A stretch of 64,000 nt of DNA from positions 1,364,001 through 1,428,000 of the forward strand of contig NZ_CP123907.1 of assembly GCF_033783015.1 (NCBI RefSeq). The letters are read 5' to 3'. The notes under the pieces are model-generated. The model had not been told where the DNA came from, did no database searches, and saw nothing but the letters and a program-made list of their open reading frames with translations. Of this stretch, positions 8,741 through 22,081 are shown piece after piece. Position numbers and translations under genes: made by a program. This DNA is from Corynebacterium sp. 21KM1197. Lineage in GTDB: Bacteria; Actinomycetota; Actinomycetes; Mycobacteriales; Mycobacteriaceae. The number at the start of each line of letters is the position of its first letter. Positions within the stretch are counted from its first letter, which is position 1.

Positions 8741-9754
8741 CTAGGGCTTAGCGGGTGCCCCCGAGGTCTGATCTTTCTGCTTATCCCGCTTGTTCTTCCA
8801 CAACGAGGCAAGCACGGTGACCACCAGCACGCCCACGATCACCACCAGGGAGGCCTCCGTGGTGATCTCCGGGACGCCGTGCACGGACTCGCCGCCGTTG
8901 ATGAAGGGCAGGTTGTTCTCGTGCAGAGCGTGGAAGATCAGCTTGATGCCGATGAAGCCCAGGATGATCGAAAGGCCGTAGGAGAGGTAACCCAGGCGAT
9001 CGAGCAGGCCATCGAGCAGGAAGTAAAGCTGGCGCAGGCCCAGCAGAGAGAAGGCGTTGGTGGTGAACACCAGGTACGGCTCCTGGGTCACGCCGTAGAT
9101 GGCGGGAATGGAGTCCAGGGCGAACATCACGTCCACCATGCCGATGGCCACCAGGGCCACCATGAGCGGGGTGAAGTAGCGCTTGCCGTTCTTCTTCAGG
9201 GTGAGGTGATCGGACTCATAGGTCTCCGTCACCGGCACCACCTTGCGCACCAACTTGATGATCAGCATGTCCTGCGGATCGGTGGGCGGGGTATCGCGCA
9301 CCTCGTCCAGCAGCATCTTTACGGCGGTGAAGAGCAGGAAGATACCAAAGAGGTAGAACACGTCCGACCATGCGTTGATGATCGAGGCACCCAGGAGGAT
9401 GAACACCAGGCGGAAGATCAACGCCAGGGCAATGCCGATGAGCAGCACCTTCTGCTGGTACTTCCGGGGAATCTGGAACGCCCCCATGATGAGGGCGAAC
9501 ACAAAGAGGTTATCCACGGAAAGCGCCTTTTCCGTGACGTAACCCGTGAGGTATTCCATGCCGTGCTGGCCATCCCACACCGCATACACCACGCCGCCAA
9601 AGGCCAGGGCCAGGAGAATGTAGATCACCGACCACCACGCGGATTCCTTGATGGTGGGCTCGTGCGGGGTGCGCACGTGGGAATAGAAGTCAAAGATGAA
9701 AAGGCCCAGGATCACCAGAATGGTGATCCCCCAGACCCATAGGGGGACAGTCAT
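8741..9754 (-). CDS. TerC/Alx family membrane protein (manganese-linked)
   Basis: TerC family proteins are multi-pass membrane proteins; several are linked to Mn2+ export. The 337-aa protein (MTVPLWVW start) has about eight or nine hydrophobic segments and the family motifs EKALSVDNLFVFALIMGAF and ALDSIPAIYGVTQEPYLVFT with acidic residues inside membrane helices. The start at 9754 follows a GGAGG ribosome binding site by 8 nt. An in-frame extension to 9829 would run through the riboswitch and is rejected. Its leader carries a yybP-ykoY element, which supports manganese control. Confidence 0.93.
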   Translation of the reverse strand: MTVPLWVWGITILVILGLFIFDFYSHVRTPHEPTIKESAWWSVIYILLALAFGGVVYAVWDGQHGMEYLTGYVTEKALSVDNLFVFALIMGAFQIPRKYQQKVLLIGIALALIFRLVFILLGASIINAWSDVFYLFGIFLLFTAVKMLLDEVRDTPPTDPQDMLIIKLVRKVVPVTETYESDHLTLKKNGKRYFTPLMVALVAIGMVDVMFALDSIPAIYGVTQEPYLVFTTNAFSLLGLRQLYFLLDGLLDRLGYLSYGLSIILGFIGIKLIFHALHENNLPFINGGESVHGVPEITTEASLVVIVGVLVVTVLASLWKNKRDKQKDQTSGAPAKP

Positions 9755-9762
9755 AATGCTGC

Positions 9763-9940
9763 TAACCTCCGGTTCGATGGAAAAGGTAACCGGAGGTCTC
9801 CCCCACTCGCCACTGAGCCGAGCCAGCATGACCGGGGACTACGCCGCCGTGTTCCCCACCGCCACGCGGCGGTCAGGGAATAACGAGGGAATGAGTCCCG
9901 TGCTGACGATCCATGCTGTGGGCGGGGTACTCCCCTCCAA
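9763..9940 (-). ncRNA. yybP-ykoY (Mn2+) riboswitch in the terC leader
   Basis: On the minus strand the leader begins with GGAGGGGAGTA (9928-9938), the conserved first internal loop of yybP-ykoY, and ends with GGAGACCTCC (9792-9801), the conserved 3' partner; GGAGG at 9934-9938 pairs with CCTCC at 9792-9796 to close P1. The same CCTCC belongs to a 9-bp hairpin, CCTCCGGTT (9788-9796) with AACCGGAGG (9763-9771), which buries the GGAGG ribosome binding site. The two helices exclude each other, so ligand binding should free the ribosome site and turn translation on. Confidence 0.87.
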
Positions 9941-9958
9941 TGCCGATTTAGTCTAACA

Positions 9959-12900
9959 CTAGAACGCCCCGCCTGTTGGGTTATAGGTGGCGGTAACGCT
10001 GCGCGGCTCCTCGTTGCCGCTACCCGGGGCACCGGCAGCACCGGCGCCTGCCCCACCCGAGCCACCAACGCCCGCACCACCGGCCGCGCCACCGGCCTCG
10101 GCCGGGGCGGCGTCGAAAGCCTCTTCCTTAGGGGCCTCGGCGGGATCGGCACCCTTGATCATCCACACAATGGTGTCTAATTCCTCGGGCTTGACCAGCA
10201 CCTCGCGGGCCTTGGAGCCCTCAGAGGGGCCCACCACTCCGCGCGATTCCATGAGGTCCATCAGGCGGCCCGCCTTGGCAAAACCAATGCGCAGTTTGCG
10301 CTGCAACATGGAGGTGGAACCCAACTGGGAGGTCACCACCAGTTCCACGGCTTCAAGGAGGTCGTCCATGTCCTTTCCGATGTCCTCGTCGATCTCCCTT
10401 TTCTCGGCGGCCTTCTCCTCGGTCACGCCCTCGGTGTAATCCGGCTCCGCCTGGTCCTTGGCGGCCTCCACCACGCGCTGGATTTCCTCATCGGTAACAA
10501 AGGAGCCCTGCAAGCGCTGCGGCTTGCCCGCCCCCTGGGGAATAAAGAGGGCGTCGCCCATGCCGATGAGTTTTTCCGCCCCGCCCTGGTCCAAGATCAC
10601 GCGCGAGTCCGTGAGCGAGGAGGTGGCAAAGGCCAGGCGGGAGGGAACGTTGGTCTTAATCAGGCCGGTCACCACGTCCACGGAGGGGCGCTGGGTGGCC
10701 AGCACCAGGTGAATACCCGCCGCGCGTGCCTTTTGGGTGATGCGCACGATGGATTCCTCGATCTCCTTCGGGGCCGTCATCATGAGGTCCGCCAGCTCGT
10801 CCACCACGCACACGATGAAGGGGTAGGGTCGGTACTCGCGCTGCGATCCCGCCGGGGCCTGGATCTCCCCGGAGCGCACCTTGCGGTTGAAGTCCTTGAT
10901 GTGCCGCACGCGGGCGGCCTTCATGTCCATGTACCGCTGTTCCATCTCCTCCACCAGCCATTGCAGGGCCGCGGAGGCCTTCTTTGGCTGCGTGATGATC
11001 GGAGTGATCAGGTGCGGGATTCCCTCGTAAGGGGTCAGCTCCACCATCTTCGGATCCACCAGGATCAGGCGCACCTCATCCGGGGTGGCGCGGGTGAGCA
11101 GGGAAACCAGCATGGAGTTCACAAAGGCGGACTTACCCGATCCTGTGGAACCCGCCACCAGCAGGTGCGGCATCTTCTGCACGGAGGCGGAGATGAAGTC
11201 GCCCTCGATGTCCTTACCCAGGCCGATGAGCATGGGGTCCTTATTTTCCACCGTGGCCGGGGCATTGAGCACATCGGCCAGGCGCACCATCTCACGGTCC
11301 GTGTTGGGCACCTCGATGCCCACGGCGGACTTGCCCGGAATGGGGGTAAGCAGGCGCACGTTATCCGTGGCCACCGCGTAGGCCAGGTTGGATTGCAGGT
11401 TGGTGATCTTGGAAACCTTCACACCCGGGCCCAGTTCCACCTCGTAGCGCGTCACCGTGGGCCCGCGCGAAAAGCCGGTCACCGCCGCATTGACCTTGAA
11501 CTCCTCGAATACCGCCGTGATCGCCTCGATCATCCGATCATTGGCCTCGGAGTGCTGGCGCGGGGGCTCCCCGGCGATCAGCAGTCCGGTGGAGGGCAGG
11601 GCATATTCGCTTTCCGACGCCCCCGTGGTCACCGTCGGCGCAAAATCTTCCTCGTCCTCCTCGGGCTGGGTCGCCGTGGGTGCGGGCGCCGGGGCAGGAG
11701 CGGGGGCGGGCTCGGGCTCGCGGCGCGGAGCGCGGGGCGCGGCTGCCGCCGCGTCCACGCCGGAACGGGCGATAATCGCCTGCCGGATGGATTCGCGGCT
11801 GGTGGAAACCGCATCGCGGGAGGGCTCGGGGATCTCCTCCACCTCCGCCTCTAGCGGCTCGTTGTCATCCTCGTAACCCGCATAGTCCTCATGGTCCTCG
11901 TACTCTTCCGCCTCCAGGGCCGGGAACTCATCGGTATCGGCCATCGAGGGAGCCGCCGCCTCAGGCTTGGACTTCCTCTTTTTCTTGCCAAAGAGCCCCT
12001 CGGGATCGGACTCGCGCTCCTCTGCGGGCAGGTCATAGCCGCGCGGCGCGGGCCGCTTGGCCGGGCGAGGTTCGCGGGACTCACGGGGTTCACGGGGGGC
12101 GCGCGGTTCCCGCGCGGACGGGCGCGCGCGGCGCTCCAATTCCTCGTCCACGTGGGCGTAGACGTCCTCGGACTCTACCTCCTCCCTATCCGCGTTGGCG
12201 GAACTGCGGATCAGATCCACCACGTAGTCATAGCCCTCCCGCACGGTAATGCCGGTGACCTTGAGCGCGCCGTAGAAGATCACCAGCACCAGGATGGGAA
12301 TGGCCAGGTAGCGGCTAAAGCCCAGGGCCAGTACCCCGCCGGTATAGGCCCCCACCAACCCCCCGGCGGCATCGCGCGCAGCAGAGTCTGCGGGATCCCC
12401 GGCCAGCAGGTGAATAAGGCCCAGCATCGCCACGGCAATGAGCGCGGTGCCACCGGCCGCACGCATCATTACCTCCTTGGGCTGGCGGATACCCATCATC
12501 AGGGCCACCGCCAGCGCCACCAGGGCCACCGGGAGCACAAAGGCCCCCGCACCGATCACGGCGTGCACTCCCCTGGCGATGAACTCTCCGATCGGTCCGG
12601 CCACGTCGAACCACACCGAGGCTCCTAACACCACGGCCACGCCGATGAGGCTCAGCCCAATGCCATCGGAGTGCTCGCGCACGCTATCCGCCAGGCCCAC
12701 GGGCGCGGGAGGGCCTTCCTCCGGTGTTTCCTCGTAGTTCTCCCTGGCGGCGGCCGCCTTTTTCTTGGGCTTTGCGGGTTTCCTGCTCATATCCTCCGAT
12801 TTCTGTTCCTGATCGCGCACCCCGCCCAGGCGGCGGGTGAGTTTACCCACCCCACCGGCGGCCGCGCCAAAGAGAGACTTCACTCCGCTGCTCACGGCTC

Positions 12901-13075
12901 CCACCGCGCTCCCGGTGCGCTCCTGCGAGGTTTCGGCGGCGCGGAAGGCCGCGGTGGGCGGAACAGCACCCCGATCGCGGGAGAGCACCGCGGTGCGCTC
13001 CTCGGCGCGGCGGGATTCCCCCGGGCGGGTGCCGGAACGGCGCGGTTTCCAGCTCGATGAACTCGTGGCAGACAT
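9959..13075 (-). CDS. ftsK: DNA translocase FtsK
   Basis: FtsK is the septal DNA pump that segregates chromosome termini and activates XerCD recombination. The protein is about 1038 aa: an N-terminal charged stretch, four or five membrane helices (about residues 140-290), a long proline/acidic linker, and the motor with Walker [11 protein letters not shown] and [11 protein letters not shown] winged-helix gamma domain ([26 protein letters not shown]) follows, then an unusual C-terminal tail of about 60 residues rich in Ala/Gly. The ATG at 13075 has no clear ribosome site but TATCCT lies about 12 nt upstream, which suggests a leaderless transcript; an upstream start (13120) would add 15 residues. 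Confidence 0.96.
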   Translation of the reverse strand: MSATSSSSWKPRRSGTRPGESRRAEERTAVLSRDRGAVPPTAAFRAAETSQERTGSAVGAVSSGVKSLFGAAAGGVGKLTRRLGGVRDQEQKSEDMSRKPAKPKKKAAAARENYEETPEEGPPAPVGLADSVREHSDGIGLSLIGVAVVLGASVWFDVAGPIGEFIARGVHAVIGAGAFVLPVALVALAVALMMGIRQPKEVMMRAAGGTALIAVAMLGLIHLLAGDPADSAARDAAGGLVGAYTGGVLALGFSRYLAIPILVLVIFYGALKVTGITVREGYDYVVDLIRSSANADREEVESEDVYAHVDEELERRARPSAREPRAPREPRESREPRPAKRPAPRGYDLPAEERESDPEGLFGKKKRKSKPEAAAPSMADTDEFPALEAEEYEDHEDYAGYEDDNEPLEAEVEEIPEPSRDAVSTSRESIRQAIIARSGVDAAAAAPRAPRREPEPAPAPAPAPAPTATQPEEDEEDFAPTVTTGASESEYALPSTGLLIAGEPPRQHSEANDRMIEAITAVFEEFKVNAAVTGFSRGPTVTRYEVELGPGVKVSKITNLQSNLAYAVATDNVRLLTPIPGKSAVGIEVPNTDREMVRLADVLNAPATVENKDPMLIGLGKDIEGDFISASVQKMPHLLVAGSTGSGKSAFVNSMLVSLLTRATPDEVRLILVDPKMVELTPYEGIPHLITPIITQPKKASAALQWLVEEMEQRYMDMKAARVRHIKDFNRKVRSGEIQAPAGSQREYRPYPFIVCVVDELADLMMTAPKEIEESIVRITQKARAAGIHLVLATQRPSVDVVTGLIKTNVPSRLAFATSSLTDSRVILDQGGAEKLIGMGDALFIPQGAGKPQRLQGSFVTDEEIQRVVEAAKDQAEPDYTEGVTEEKAAEKREIDEDIGKDMDDLLEAVELVVTSQLGSTSMLQRKLRIGFAKAGRLMDLMESRGVVGPSEGSKAREVLVKPEELDTIVWMIKGADPAEAPKEEAFDAAPAEAGGAAGGAGVGGSGGAGAGAAGAPGSGNEEPRSVTATYNPTGGAF

Positions 13076-13161
13076 GCGCACAAGGATAGTTGCTCTAGCC
13101 CCACGATTCACATGCGCCACACCAGGGCGCTAAAAAACTTTTATGTATCCCTAAGTCACCC

Positions 13162-13788
13162 CTAGAGACTTGACTTCACCACATCCGCCTCATTCCCGGA
13201 TACCGTGACCTCCACCGCCGAGCGCCCATAACACCACAGCAGTATCTCCCCGGGGTCCCCCTGCACACGCACCACCGCGTCCCCCTTCTCCACCACACCC
13301 CGTTTATCCGCCGCCACGATGGGCCTCATTCCCCGCCCCTCCAACACCACCGGGCGGGCGCTGCGGCGCAACATCATCGGTGCTATCCGCCCGCAGTATC
13401 CCCACAACAATTCATTGACCCGCTGCGAGAAATCTCGGGGGTTCACCTCTCCCCCACCCCGGCGCACATCCTCGTGGTGGATGAAGTGTTCGACGGTGTT
13501 CAGGGGGGCGTCGATAAGCCGCACCGGGGAAAACCTGCCGGGGCCGGAGGCCCACTCGCGCACCACGGCCTCATAGGGACGATTTTTCTGCTTCCGGGTG
13601 AGGTCGTTCAGGTGTCCAGCGAGGGGGTTGAAGAACATACCCGCCATCGCGTCCGGGCGGCGCTCCCGCAGCCACAGGTGCACCGCCATATCCCGGGTCA
13701 TCCACCCTTCGCACAGCGTGGGGGCGTTCGGCCCCACCTCCAGCAATAGATCGCGCAATTTGGCCCGCTCGGCGCTTGCAAAAGACAT
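13162..13788 (-). CDS. TIGR03085-type DinB/maleylpyruvate-isomerase-like metal-binding protein
   Basis: About 208 aa. The N-terminal half resembles the mycothiol-dependent maleylpyruvate isomerase/DinB helical-bundle family, with CEGWMTRDMAVHLWLRERRPDA followed by NTVEHFIHHEDVRRG; the histidines in AVHLW and HFIHHEDVRR would be the metal ligands. Actinobacteria carry many such proteins, presumed mycothiol-dependent S-transferases, with few functions known. It lies between ftsK and rnj. It contains a copy of the dispersed 13-mer (reverse orientation, 13509-13518). Confidence 0.8.
   Translation of the reverse strand: MSFASAERAKLRDLLLEVGPNAPTLCEGWMTRDMAVHLWLRERRPDAMAGMFFNPLAGHLNDLTRKQKNRPYEAVVREWASGPGRFSPVRLIDAPLNTVEHFIHHEDVRRGGGEVNPRDFSQRVNELLWGYCGRIAPMMLRRSARPVVLEGRGMRPIVAADKRGVVEKGDAVVRVQGDPGEILLWCYGRSAVEVTVSGNEADVVKSSL
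13509..13518 (-). repeat. Dispersed motif CTTATCGACG, copy 2
   Basis: Full 13-mer GCTTATCGACGCC on the minus strand. It encodes LIDA within the DinB-like gene. Confidence 0.7.
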
Positions 13789-13831
13789 GCGCCCCAGCAT
13801 AGGCCGGGGCGCATGGGGGTGCTAGCGGAGC

Positions 13832-15853
13832 TTAGAGGGACTCGCGGGTGGAAACCACATCCTCATCGGCCACCGGGCCACCGAGATCCGAACTCATGGG
13901 GATCACGGTGGGCATGATCATCGGCTCGCGGCGCCACTTCTGCTCCACAAAGCGCGAGACCTTGCGGCGCAGTTGCTGCACCATGCGGTAGGGATCGTTC
14001 TCCCCCTCCGCGGCGAGATCGTCGAGGGTCTTTTTAGAAAGATCGCGCACCTCGGGAACCATGGAGCGATCGTCCTCCGCAAAGCCCTTGGTCTGCACCG
14101 TGGGCACCTCCAGGAGGCGGCCGGTACGGTTATCAATCACCGCGGTGATGCTGATGATGCCACCTTCGCCCAGGGAGGTGCGATCGGCCAGCACGTCCGA
14201 ATCCACCTCGCCCATGGTCACGCCATCGACGTAGAGGTGACCCACCGGCACCTGGCCCACCACCTTGGCGTGACCGTTCACCAGGTCCACCACCACGCCG
14301 TTTTGGGCGAGCACCGTGTGATCCTCGCGCACGCCGGTGGCGATGGCCAGTTCCTTATTGGCGCGCAGGTGACGCCACTCGCCGTGCACCGGCATGGCGT
14401 TGCGGGGGCGCGCGGCGTTCCAGAGGAAGAGCAACTCGCCCGCGTAGCCGTGACCGGAGGTGTGCACCTTGGCATCGCGCCCGGTGACCACCGTGGCCCC
14501 GATCTGGGAGAGCATGTTGATCACGCCAAACACCGCCTCCTCATTGCCCGGAACCAGGGAGGAGGAAAGGATAATCAGGTCACCATCGCGCACGGTGATC
14601 TGACGGTGCTCGCGGCGGGCCATGCGCGAAAGCGCCGCCATCGGCTCGCCCTGCGTGCCCGTGGTGATGAGCAGCACCTTATGCGGGGCCATCTTGGCGG
14701 CATCGTCCATAGAAACAATGGTGCCGCGCGGGGCCTTGAGGTAACCGAGCTTCTCCGCGATCTCCATGTTGCGGATCATCGAGCGGCCATTGAAGGCCAC
14801 CTTGCGGCCCGCGGCCACCGCCGCGTCCACGGCGGCCTGCACGCGATACACGTTCGAGGCAAAGGAGGCCAGGATCACGCGCTGCTTGGCCTCGCCCACC
14901 AGGCGCTTGAGCGTGGGTGCGATCTCCGCCTCCGAGCCGGAAACACCGGGGGTGGTGGCATTGGTGGAATCGCACAGCATGAGGTCCACGCCCTCATCGC
15001 CAAAGCGGGACAGGGCGGGAAGGTCCGTGGGACGGCCATCGGTGGGGGTCTGATCCACCTTGATGTCGCCGGTGTGGATCACCAGGCCCGCGCCGGTCTT
15101 AATGGCAATGCCCAGGCAGTCCGGCACGGAGTGGTTCACGTGCCAGAAGCGCAGGTTGAAGGGGCCGCGATTCTCATTGGAATCCTCATTGACCTCGATC
15201 AGCTTCGGGCGCTGGCGGTGCTCCTTACACTTGGCGGCGATCAGGGCCACCGTGAAGCGGGAGGCCAGGATGGGAATATCCGGGCGCAGCTTCAACAGCC
15301 ACGGAATAGCGCCGATGTGATCCTCGTGTCCGTGGGTGATCACCAGGGCGTCCACGCGATCCAGGTGCTTCTCGATGGGCCCGAAGTCCGGCAGGATCAG
15401 GTCCACGCCCGGCTCGCTGGACGTGGGGAACAACACACCGCAGTCCACGATGAGGAGGCGGTTGTTGTACTCGAACACCGTCATGTTACGGCCGATCTCG
15501 GAGATACCACCGAGGGCGTAAATGCGCAGGCCGTTCTTGGGGGCCTTGGGTGGGGCGGGCAGGCGCTTGGTGAGGTCCGCGCCCTGCATGGACTTCACCA
15601 CGTTGCGGCGATTGCCGCCCTGGCCACCGTTGCCGCCGTTATTGTTACGGCCGCCACGACGACCCCGGCCACCGCGCTTATTGCCGTTGTTACCACCGTT
15701 TCCGCCGTTTCCACCCTGGGAACGCGGGGCGGACTCATTCTTTGCGCCGTTGCCGTTCCCCTCGTTCTTCTCCGGGGCCTGGAACACCGGGGCTTCCTCC
15801 GGGGGGCCGGCCTTGCGGGTTACCTTGCGGGAGCGGTTTCGGTTTTCGCTCAT
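13832..15853 (-). CDS. rnj: Ribonuclease J
   Basis: A metallo-beta-lactamase/beta-CASP nuclease with endo- and 5'-exonuclease activity, acting in rRNA maturation and mRNA decay. The metal motif HGHEDHIGAIPWLL is at about residues 175-188, later ligands in HTGDIKVDQTP and CDSTNATTPG, and the beta-CASP motif near HTSGHGYAGELL. An N-terminal region of about 90 residues is rich in Gly, Asn and Arg (NGGNGGNNGNKRGGRGRRGG) and likely binds RNA. Its start lies 2 nt from the dapA stop, so dapA-rnj form one operon. Confidence 0.96.
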   Translation of the reverse strand: MSENRNRSRKVTRKAGPPEEAPVFQAPEKNEGNGNGAKNESAPRSQGGNGGNGGNNGNKRGGRGRRGGRNNNGGNGGQGGNRRNVVKSMQGADLTKRLPAPPKAPKNGLRIYALGGISEIGRNMTVFEYNNRLLIVDCGVLFPTSSEPGVDLILPDFGPIEKHLDRVDALVITHGHEDHIGAIPWLLKLRPDIPILASRFTVALIAAKCKEHRQRPKLIEVNEDSNENRGPFNLRFWHVNHSVPDCLGIAIKTGAGLVIHTGDIKVDQTPTDGRPTDLPALSRFGDEGVDLMLCDSTNATTPGVSGSEAEIAPTLKRLVGEAKQRVILASFASNVYRVQAAVDAAVAAGRKVAFNGRSMIRNMEIAEKLGYLKAPRGTIVSMDDAAKMAPHKVLLITTGTQGEPMAALSRMARREHRQITVRDGDLIILSSSLVPGNEEAVFGVINMLSQIGATVVTGRDAKVHTSGHGYAGELLFLWNAARPRNAMPVHGEWRHLRANKELAIATGVREDHTVLAQNGVVVDLVNGHAKVVGQVPVGHLYVDGVTMGEVDSDVLADRTSLGEGGIISITAVIDNRTGRLLEVPTVQTKGFAEDDRSMVPEVRDLSKKTLDDLAAEGENDPYRMVQQLRRKVSRFVEQKWRREPMIMPTVIPMSSDLGGPVADEDVVSTRESL

Positions 15854-15855
15854 AT

Positions 15856-17561
<1,706 letters not shown>

Positions 17562-17563
17562 GC

Positions 17564-19188
<1,625 letters not shown>

Positions 19189-19202
19189 GCCTGGGGAGAA
19201 TA

Positions 19203-21530
19203 CTACTTCTCCGCCACCGGCACCAGGGAAAGTTTGCCGCGGTTATCAATATCCGCAATTTCCACCTCCACCTTGTCACCGACGTTAATCACGTCCTCCA
19301 CCTTGTCAATGCGCTTATTGCCACCAAGGTTGGAGATGTGGATCAGGCCATCGCGGCCCGGGGCGATGGACACAAACGCACCAAAGGCCACGGTCTTGAC
19401 CACGGTGCCCAGGAAGCGCTCGCCCACCTTGGGCAACTGCGGGTTGGCAATGCCGTTGATCTTCTCCACGGCGGCGTCGGCAGCCTCCCCGCTGGTGGCG
19501 GAGACGTACACGGTGCCGTCCTCCTCGATGGACACCTCCGCGCCGGTCTCCTCGGTGATCGCGTTGATGGTCTTGCCCTTGGGGCCGATCAGTTCACCGA
19601 TCTTGTTCACCGGCACGCTGACGGTGACGATCTTGGGCGCGAGGCCGCTCATCTCGTCGGGGCTGTCGATGACCTCCATCATGGTATCCAGGATGGTCAG
19701 GCGCGCCTCGCGGGCCTGATCCAGGGCGGAGGCCAGCACCTTGGAGGGGATGCCGTCAAGCTTGGTATCCAGTTGCAGGGCAGTAATGAACTCGCCGGTA
19801 CCGGCCACCTTGAAGTCCATGTCCCCAAAGGCGTCCTCGGCCCCCAGGATGTCCGTCAGGGCCACGTACTCGGTCTTGCCCTCGACCTCGCCGGAGACCA
19901 GACCCATAGCGATACCCGCCACCGGGGCCTTGAGCGGCACGCCGGCGTTGTACAGGGAGAGTACAGAGGCGCACACCGAGCCCATCGAGGTGGAACCGTT
20001 GGAACCCAGGGCCTCGGAAACCTGGCGAATGGTGTAGGGGAACTCCTCGCGGGAGGGGATCACCGGGGACACCGCGCGCTCGGCCAACGCGCCGTGGCCG
20101 ATCTCGCGGCGCTTGGGCGAGCCCACGCGGCCCGTCTCGCCCGTGGAATAGGGCGGGAAATTGTAGTGGTGAATGTAGCGCTTGGACTTCACCGGGGTCA
20201 GCGAGTCAATCTGCTGCTCCATCTTGAGCATGTCCAGGGTGGTCACGCCCAGGATCTGTGTCTCGCCGCGCTCGAACAGGGAAGAACCGTGGGCACGGGG
20301 CACCAGATCCACCTCCACGCCGAGGTCACGAATATCGGTGAGTCCGCGGCCGTCGATGCGGAAGCCATCGGTGAGGATCATCTCCCGCACGATGTCCTTC
20401 ATCACCGCGCCGTAGGCGGCGCGAATCTGCTTGGCGGCCTCCTCCGGGGCCTCGTCCTCGGCAAAGCGATCCAACAGGCCCTCTTCCACCTCGGCGTAGT
20501 AGGCGTCGGTAGCCTCGTCGCGCTCCTGCTTGCCCGCGATGGTGAGCAGCTTGCGCAGCTTCTTGGCGGCCTTCTTCTCCACGGCCGCGTGGATCTCCTC
20601 GGAGTAGGAGGGGAAGAGCGGGAACTCGCGCTCTTCCTTGGCGGCGCGCTCGGCCAGGCCCTCCTGGGCGCGGCAGAGCGTGGCCAGGAAGGGCTTGGCG
20701 GCCTCCAGCCCCTCGGCCACCACGGACTCCGTGGGGGCGGGAGCGCCCTGGGAAATGCGCTCCACCACGGTCTCGCCCGCACCGGCCTCCACCATCATGA
20801 TCGCCACGTCCTCCACCGTGCGGCGACCCTGGCGGCGCTTGACGATGCGCCCGGCCACCACCAGCTCAAAGAGGGCCTCCTCGTGCTGCTGCGCGGTGGG
20901 GAACGCCACCCACTGCCCCTTGGGGTGGGCTTCATCGGCGATTAGCGCCATGCGCACGCCCGCCACCGCGCCGGAAACCGGCAGGCCGGAAAGCTGGGTG
21001 GCGGCGGAAGCGCCGTTGATGGCCACCACGTCGTAGAAGTCCTCGGGGGCCTGGGACATCACGGTGATCACGATCTGCACCTCGTTGCGCAGCCCCTTGG
21101 TAAAGGTGGGGCGCAGCGGGCGGTCGATCAGGCGGCAGGCCAGCACGGCGTCCGTGCTGGGGCGGCCCTCGCGGCGGAAGAAGGAACCGGGAATCCGCCC
21201 GGCGGCGTACATGCGCTCCTCCACGTCCACGGTGAGGGGGAAGAAGTCCAGCCCCTCGCGCGGCTTGCTCGACGCCGTGGTGGTGGCCAGCAGCATGGTG
21301 TCCTCGTCCAGGTACGTGGTTACCGAGCCGTCGGCCTGGCGGGCCAACTGGCCGGTTTCAAAGCGCACCTCGCGGGTGCCAAAATCACCATTATCTATGG
21401 TGGCCACGGCCTCGGTAATGCCGTATTCCTCGTCAAAGTTAAATTCGAGGTTCTTTTCCACGTTCTTCAGCGGATTATTCTCGTTCTTCCTGCCGGGGTT
21501 CGGCTTCCCGGAGTGAGACTTCCTAGGCAA
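19203..21530 (-). CDS. pnp: Polyribonucleotide nucleotidyltransferase (PNPase)
   Basis: PNPase degrades RNA phosphorolytically from the 3' end and in actinobacteria can also add tails. The 775-aa protein has two RNase-PH domains ([31 protein letters not shown] second core, seen as [19 protein letters not shown]), the active-site [23 protein letters not shown] cluster shortened here, a KH domain with [15 protein letters not shown] and a C-terminal S1 domain ([19 protein letters not shown]). The gene follows rpsO with a strong hairpin between them, as in many bacteria where pnp expression depends on processing there. Confidence 0.97.
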   Translation of the reverse strand: MPRKSHSGKPNPGRKNENNPLKNVEKNLEFNFDEEYGITEAVATIDNGDFGTREVRFETGQLARQADGSVTTYLDEDTMLLATTTASSKPREGLDFFPLTVDVEERMYAAGRIPGSFFRREGRPSTDAVLACRLIDRPLRPTFTKGLRNEVQIVITVMSQAPEDFYDVVAINGASAATQLSGLPVSGAVAGVRMALIADEAHPKGQWVAFPTAQQHEEALFELVVAGRIVKRRQGRRTVEDVAIMMVEAGAGETVVERISQGAPAPTESVVAEGLEAAKPFLATLCRAQEGLAERAAKEEREFPLFPSYSEEIHAAVEKKAAKKLRKLLTIAGKQERDEATDAYYAEVEEGLLDRFAEDEAPEEAAKQIRAAYGAVMKDIVREMILTDGFRIDGRGLTDIRDLGVEVDLVPRAHGSSLFERGETQILGVTTLDMLKMEQQIDSLTPVKSKRYIHHYNFPPYSTGETGRVGSPKRREIGHGALAERAVSPVIPSREEFPYTIRQVSEALGSNGSTSMGSVCASVLSLYNAGVPLKAPVAGIAMGLVSGEVEGKTEYVALTDILGAEDAFGDMDFKVAGTGEFITALQLDTKLDGIPSKVLASALDQAREARLTILDTMMEVIDSPDEMSGLAPKIVTVSVPVNKIGELIGPKGKTINAITEETGAEVSIEEDGTVYVSATSGEAADAAVEKINGIANPQLPKVGERFLGTVVKTVAFGAFVSIAPGRDGLIHISNLGGNKRIDKVEDVINVGDKVEVEIADIDNRGKLSLVPVAEK

Positions 21531-21641
21531 AGGTGTGCCCTCCTATAGGCATACATAGCATGATGGCGATCGTCGGTGCCGCCTTGAGTCCTCGTGTGTG
21601 CTATGAACAGCGCCCACCCTAACACGCCCAGGCACAAGCAC

Positions 21642-21682
21642 GCACCCCGCCACACCGCGAAAAACACGGTGCGACGGGGTGC
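21642..21682 (-). terminator. Strong hairpin between rpsO and pnp
   Basis: Two 18-nt arms, 21642-21659 and 21665-21682, pair along their whole length with three G-U wobbles in the transcript, closed by a five-base loop. No U-run follows, so it may be a processing or attenuation site more than a simple terminator. It lies 30 nt after the rpsO stop. Confidence 0.65.
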
Positions 21683-21688
21683 GCTTTG

Positions 21689-21698
21689 CTTATCGACG
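21689..21698 (+). repeat. Dispersed motif CTTATCGACG, copy 3 (intergenic)
   Basis: GCTTATCGACGGC, one mismatch to the 13-mer. It lies in the rpsO-pnp intergenic region. A related CTATCGACG follows at 21712-21720 across the rpsO stop. Confidence 0.65.
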
Positions 21699-21711
21699 GC
21701 CTCTCAGCAGC

Positions 21712-21981
21712 CTATCGACGCAGACCCAGACGGGAGATCAGATCGCGGTAACGATCGATGTTCGTCTCCGCCAGGTAGTTGAGCAGACCACGACGACGAC
21801 CCACCATCAGCAGCAGACCGCGGCGAGAGTGGTGATCGTGCTTGTGGCTCTTCAGGTGCTCGGTGAGGTTGGAGATACGCTCGGTGAGCAGCGCCACCTG
21901 CGCCTCGGGGGAGCCGGTATCGGTCTCGTGGAGGCCGTACTCGGACAGGATTTCCTTCTTCTTCTCAGTGCCCAGGGACAT
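21712..21981 (-). CDS. rpsO: 30S ribosomal protein S15
   Basis: An 89-aa protein with the canonical S15 sequence: [49 protein letters not shown] and [14 protein letters not shown]. It binds 16S rRNA early in 30S assembly. It has its own leader upstream and is followed by a strong hairpin and pnp. Confidence 0.98.
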   Translation of the reverse strand: MSLGTEKKKEILSEYGLHETDTGSPEAQVALLTERISNLTEHLKSHKHDHHSRRGLLLMVGRRRGLLNYLAETNIDRYRDLISRLGLRR

Positions 21982-22081
21982 TGAGACATCACCTCATTAG
22001 TTATTTCAGTCCACACGAAAAAACAATCCGGGCAACTACTGTGGACCGCAGTTGCCAGACCGCGCTATAGGATAGCAGGTT

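Noticed and set aside
9755..9829. Upstream extension of TerC by 25 residues
   Set aside because: The extension would translate the riboswitch expression platform and the sequestering hairpin; the ATG at 9754 has a GGAGG site at the right distance.
19338..20945. 535-aa plus-strand open frame
   Set aside because: It lies entirely opposite pnp, whose protein is fully conserved, and its His/Gly/Leu composition is that of a shadow frame.
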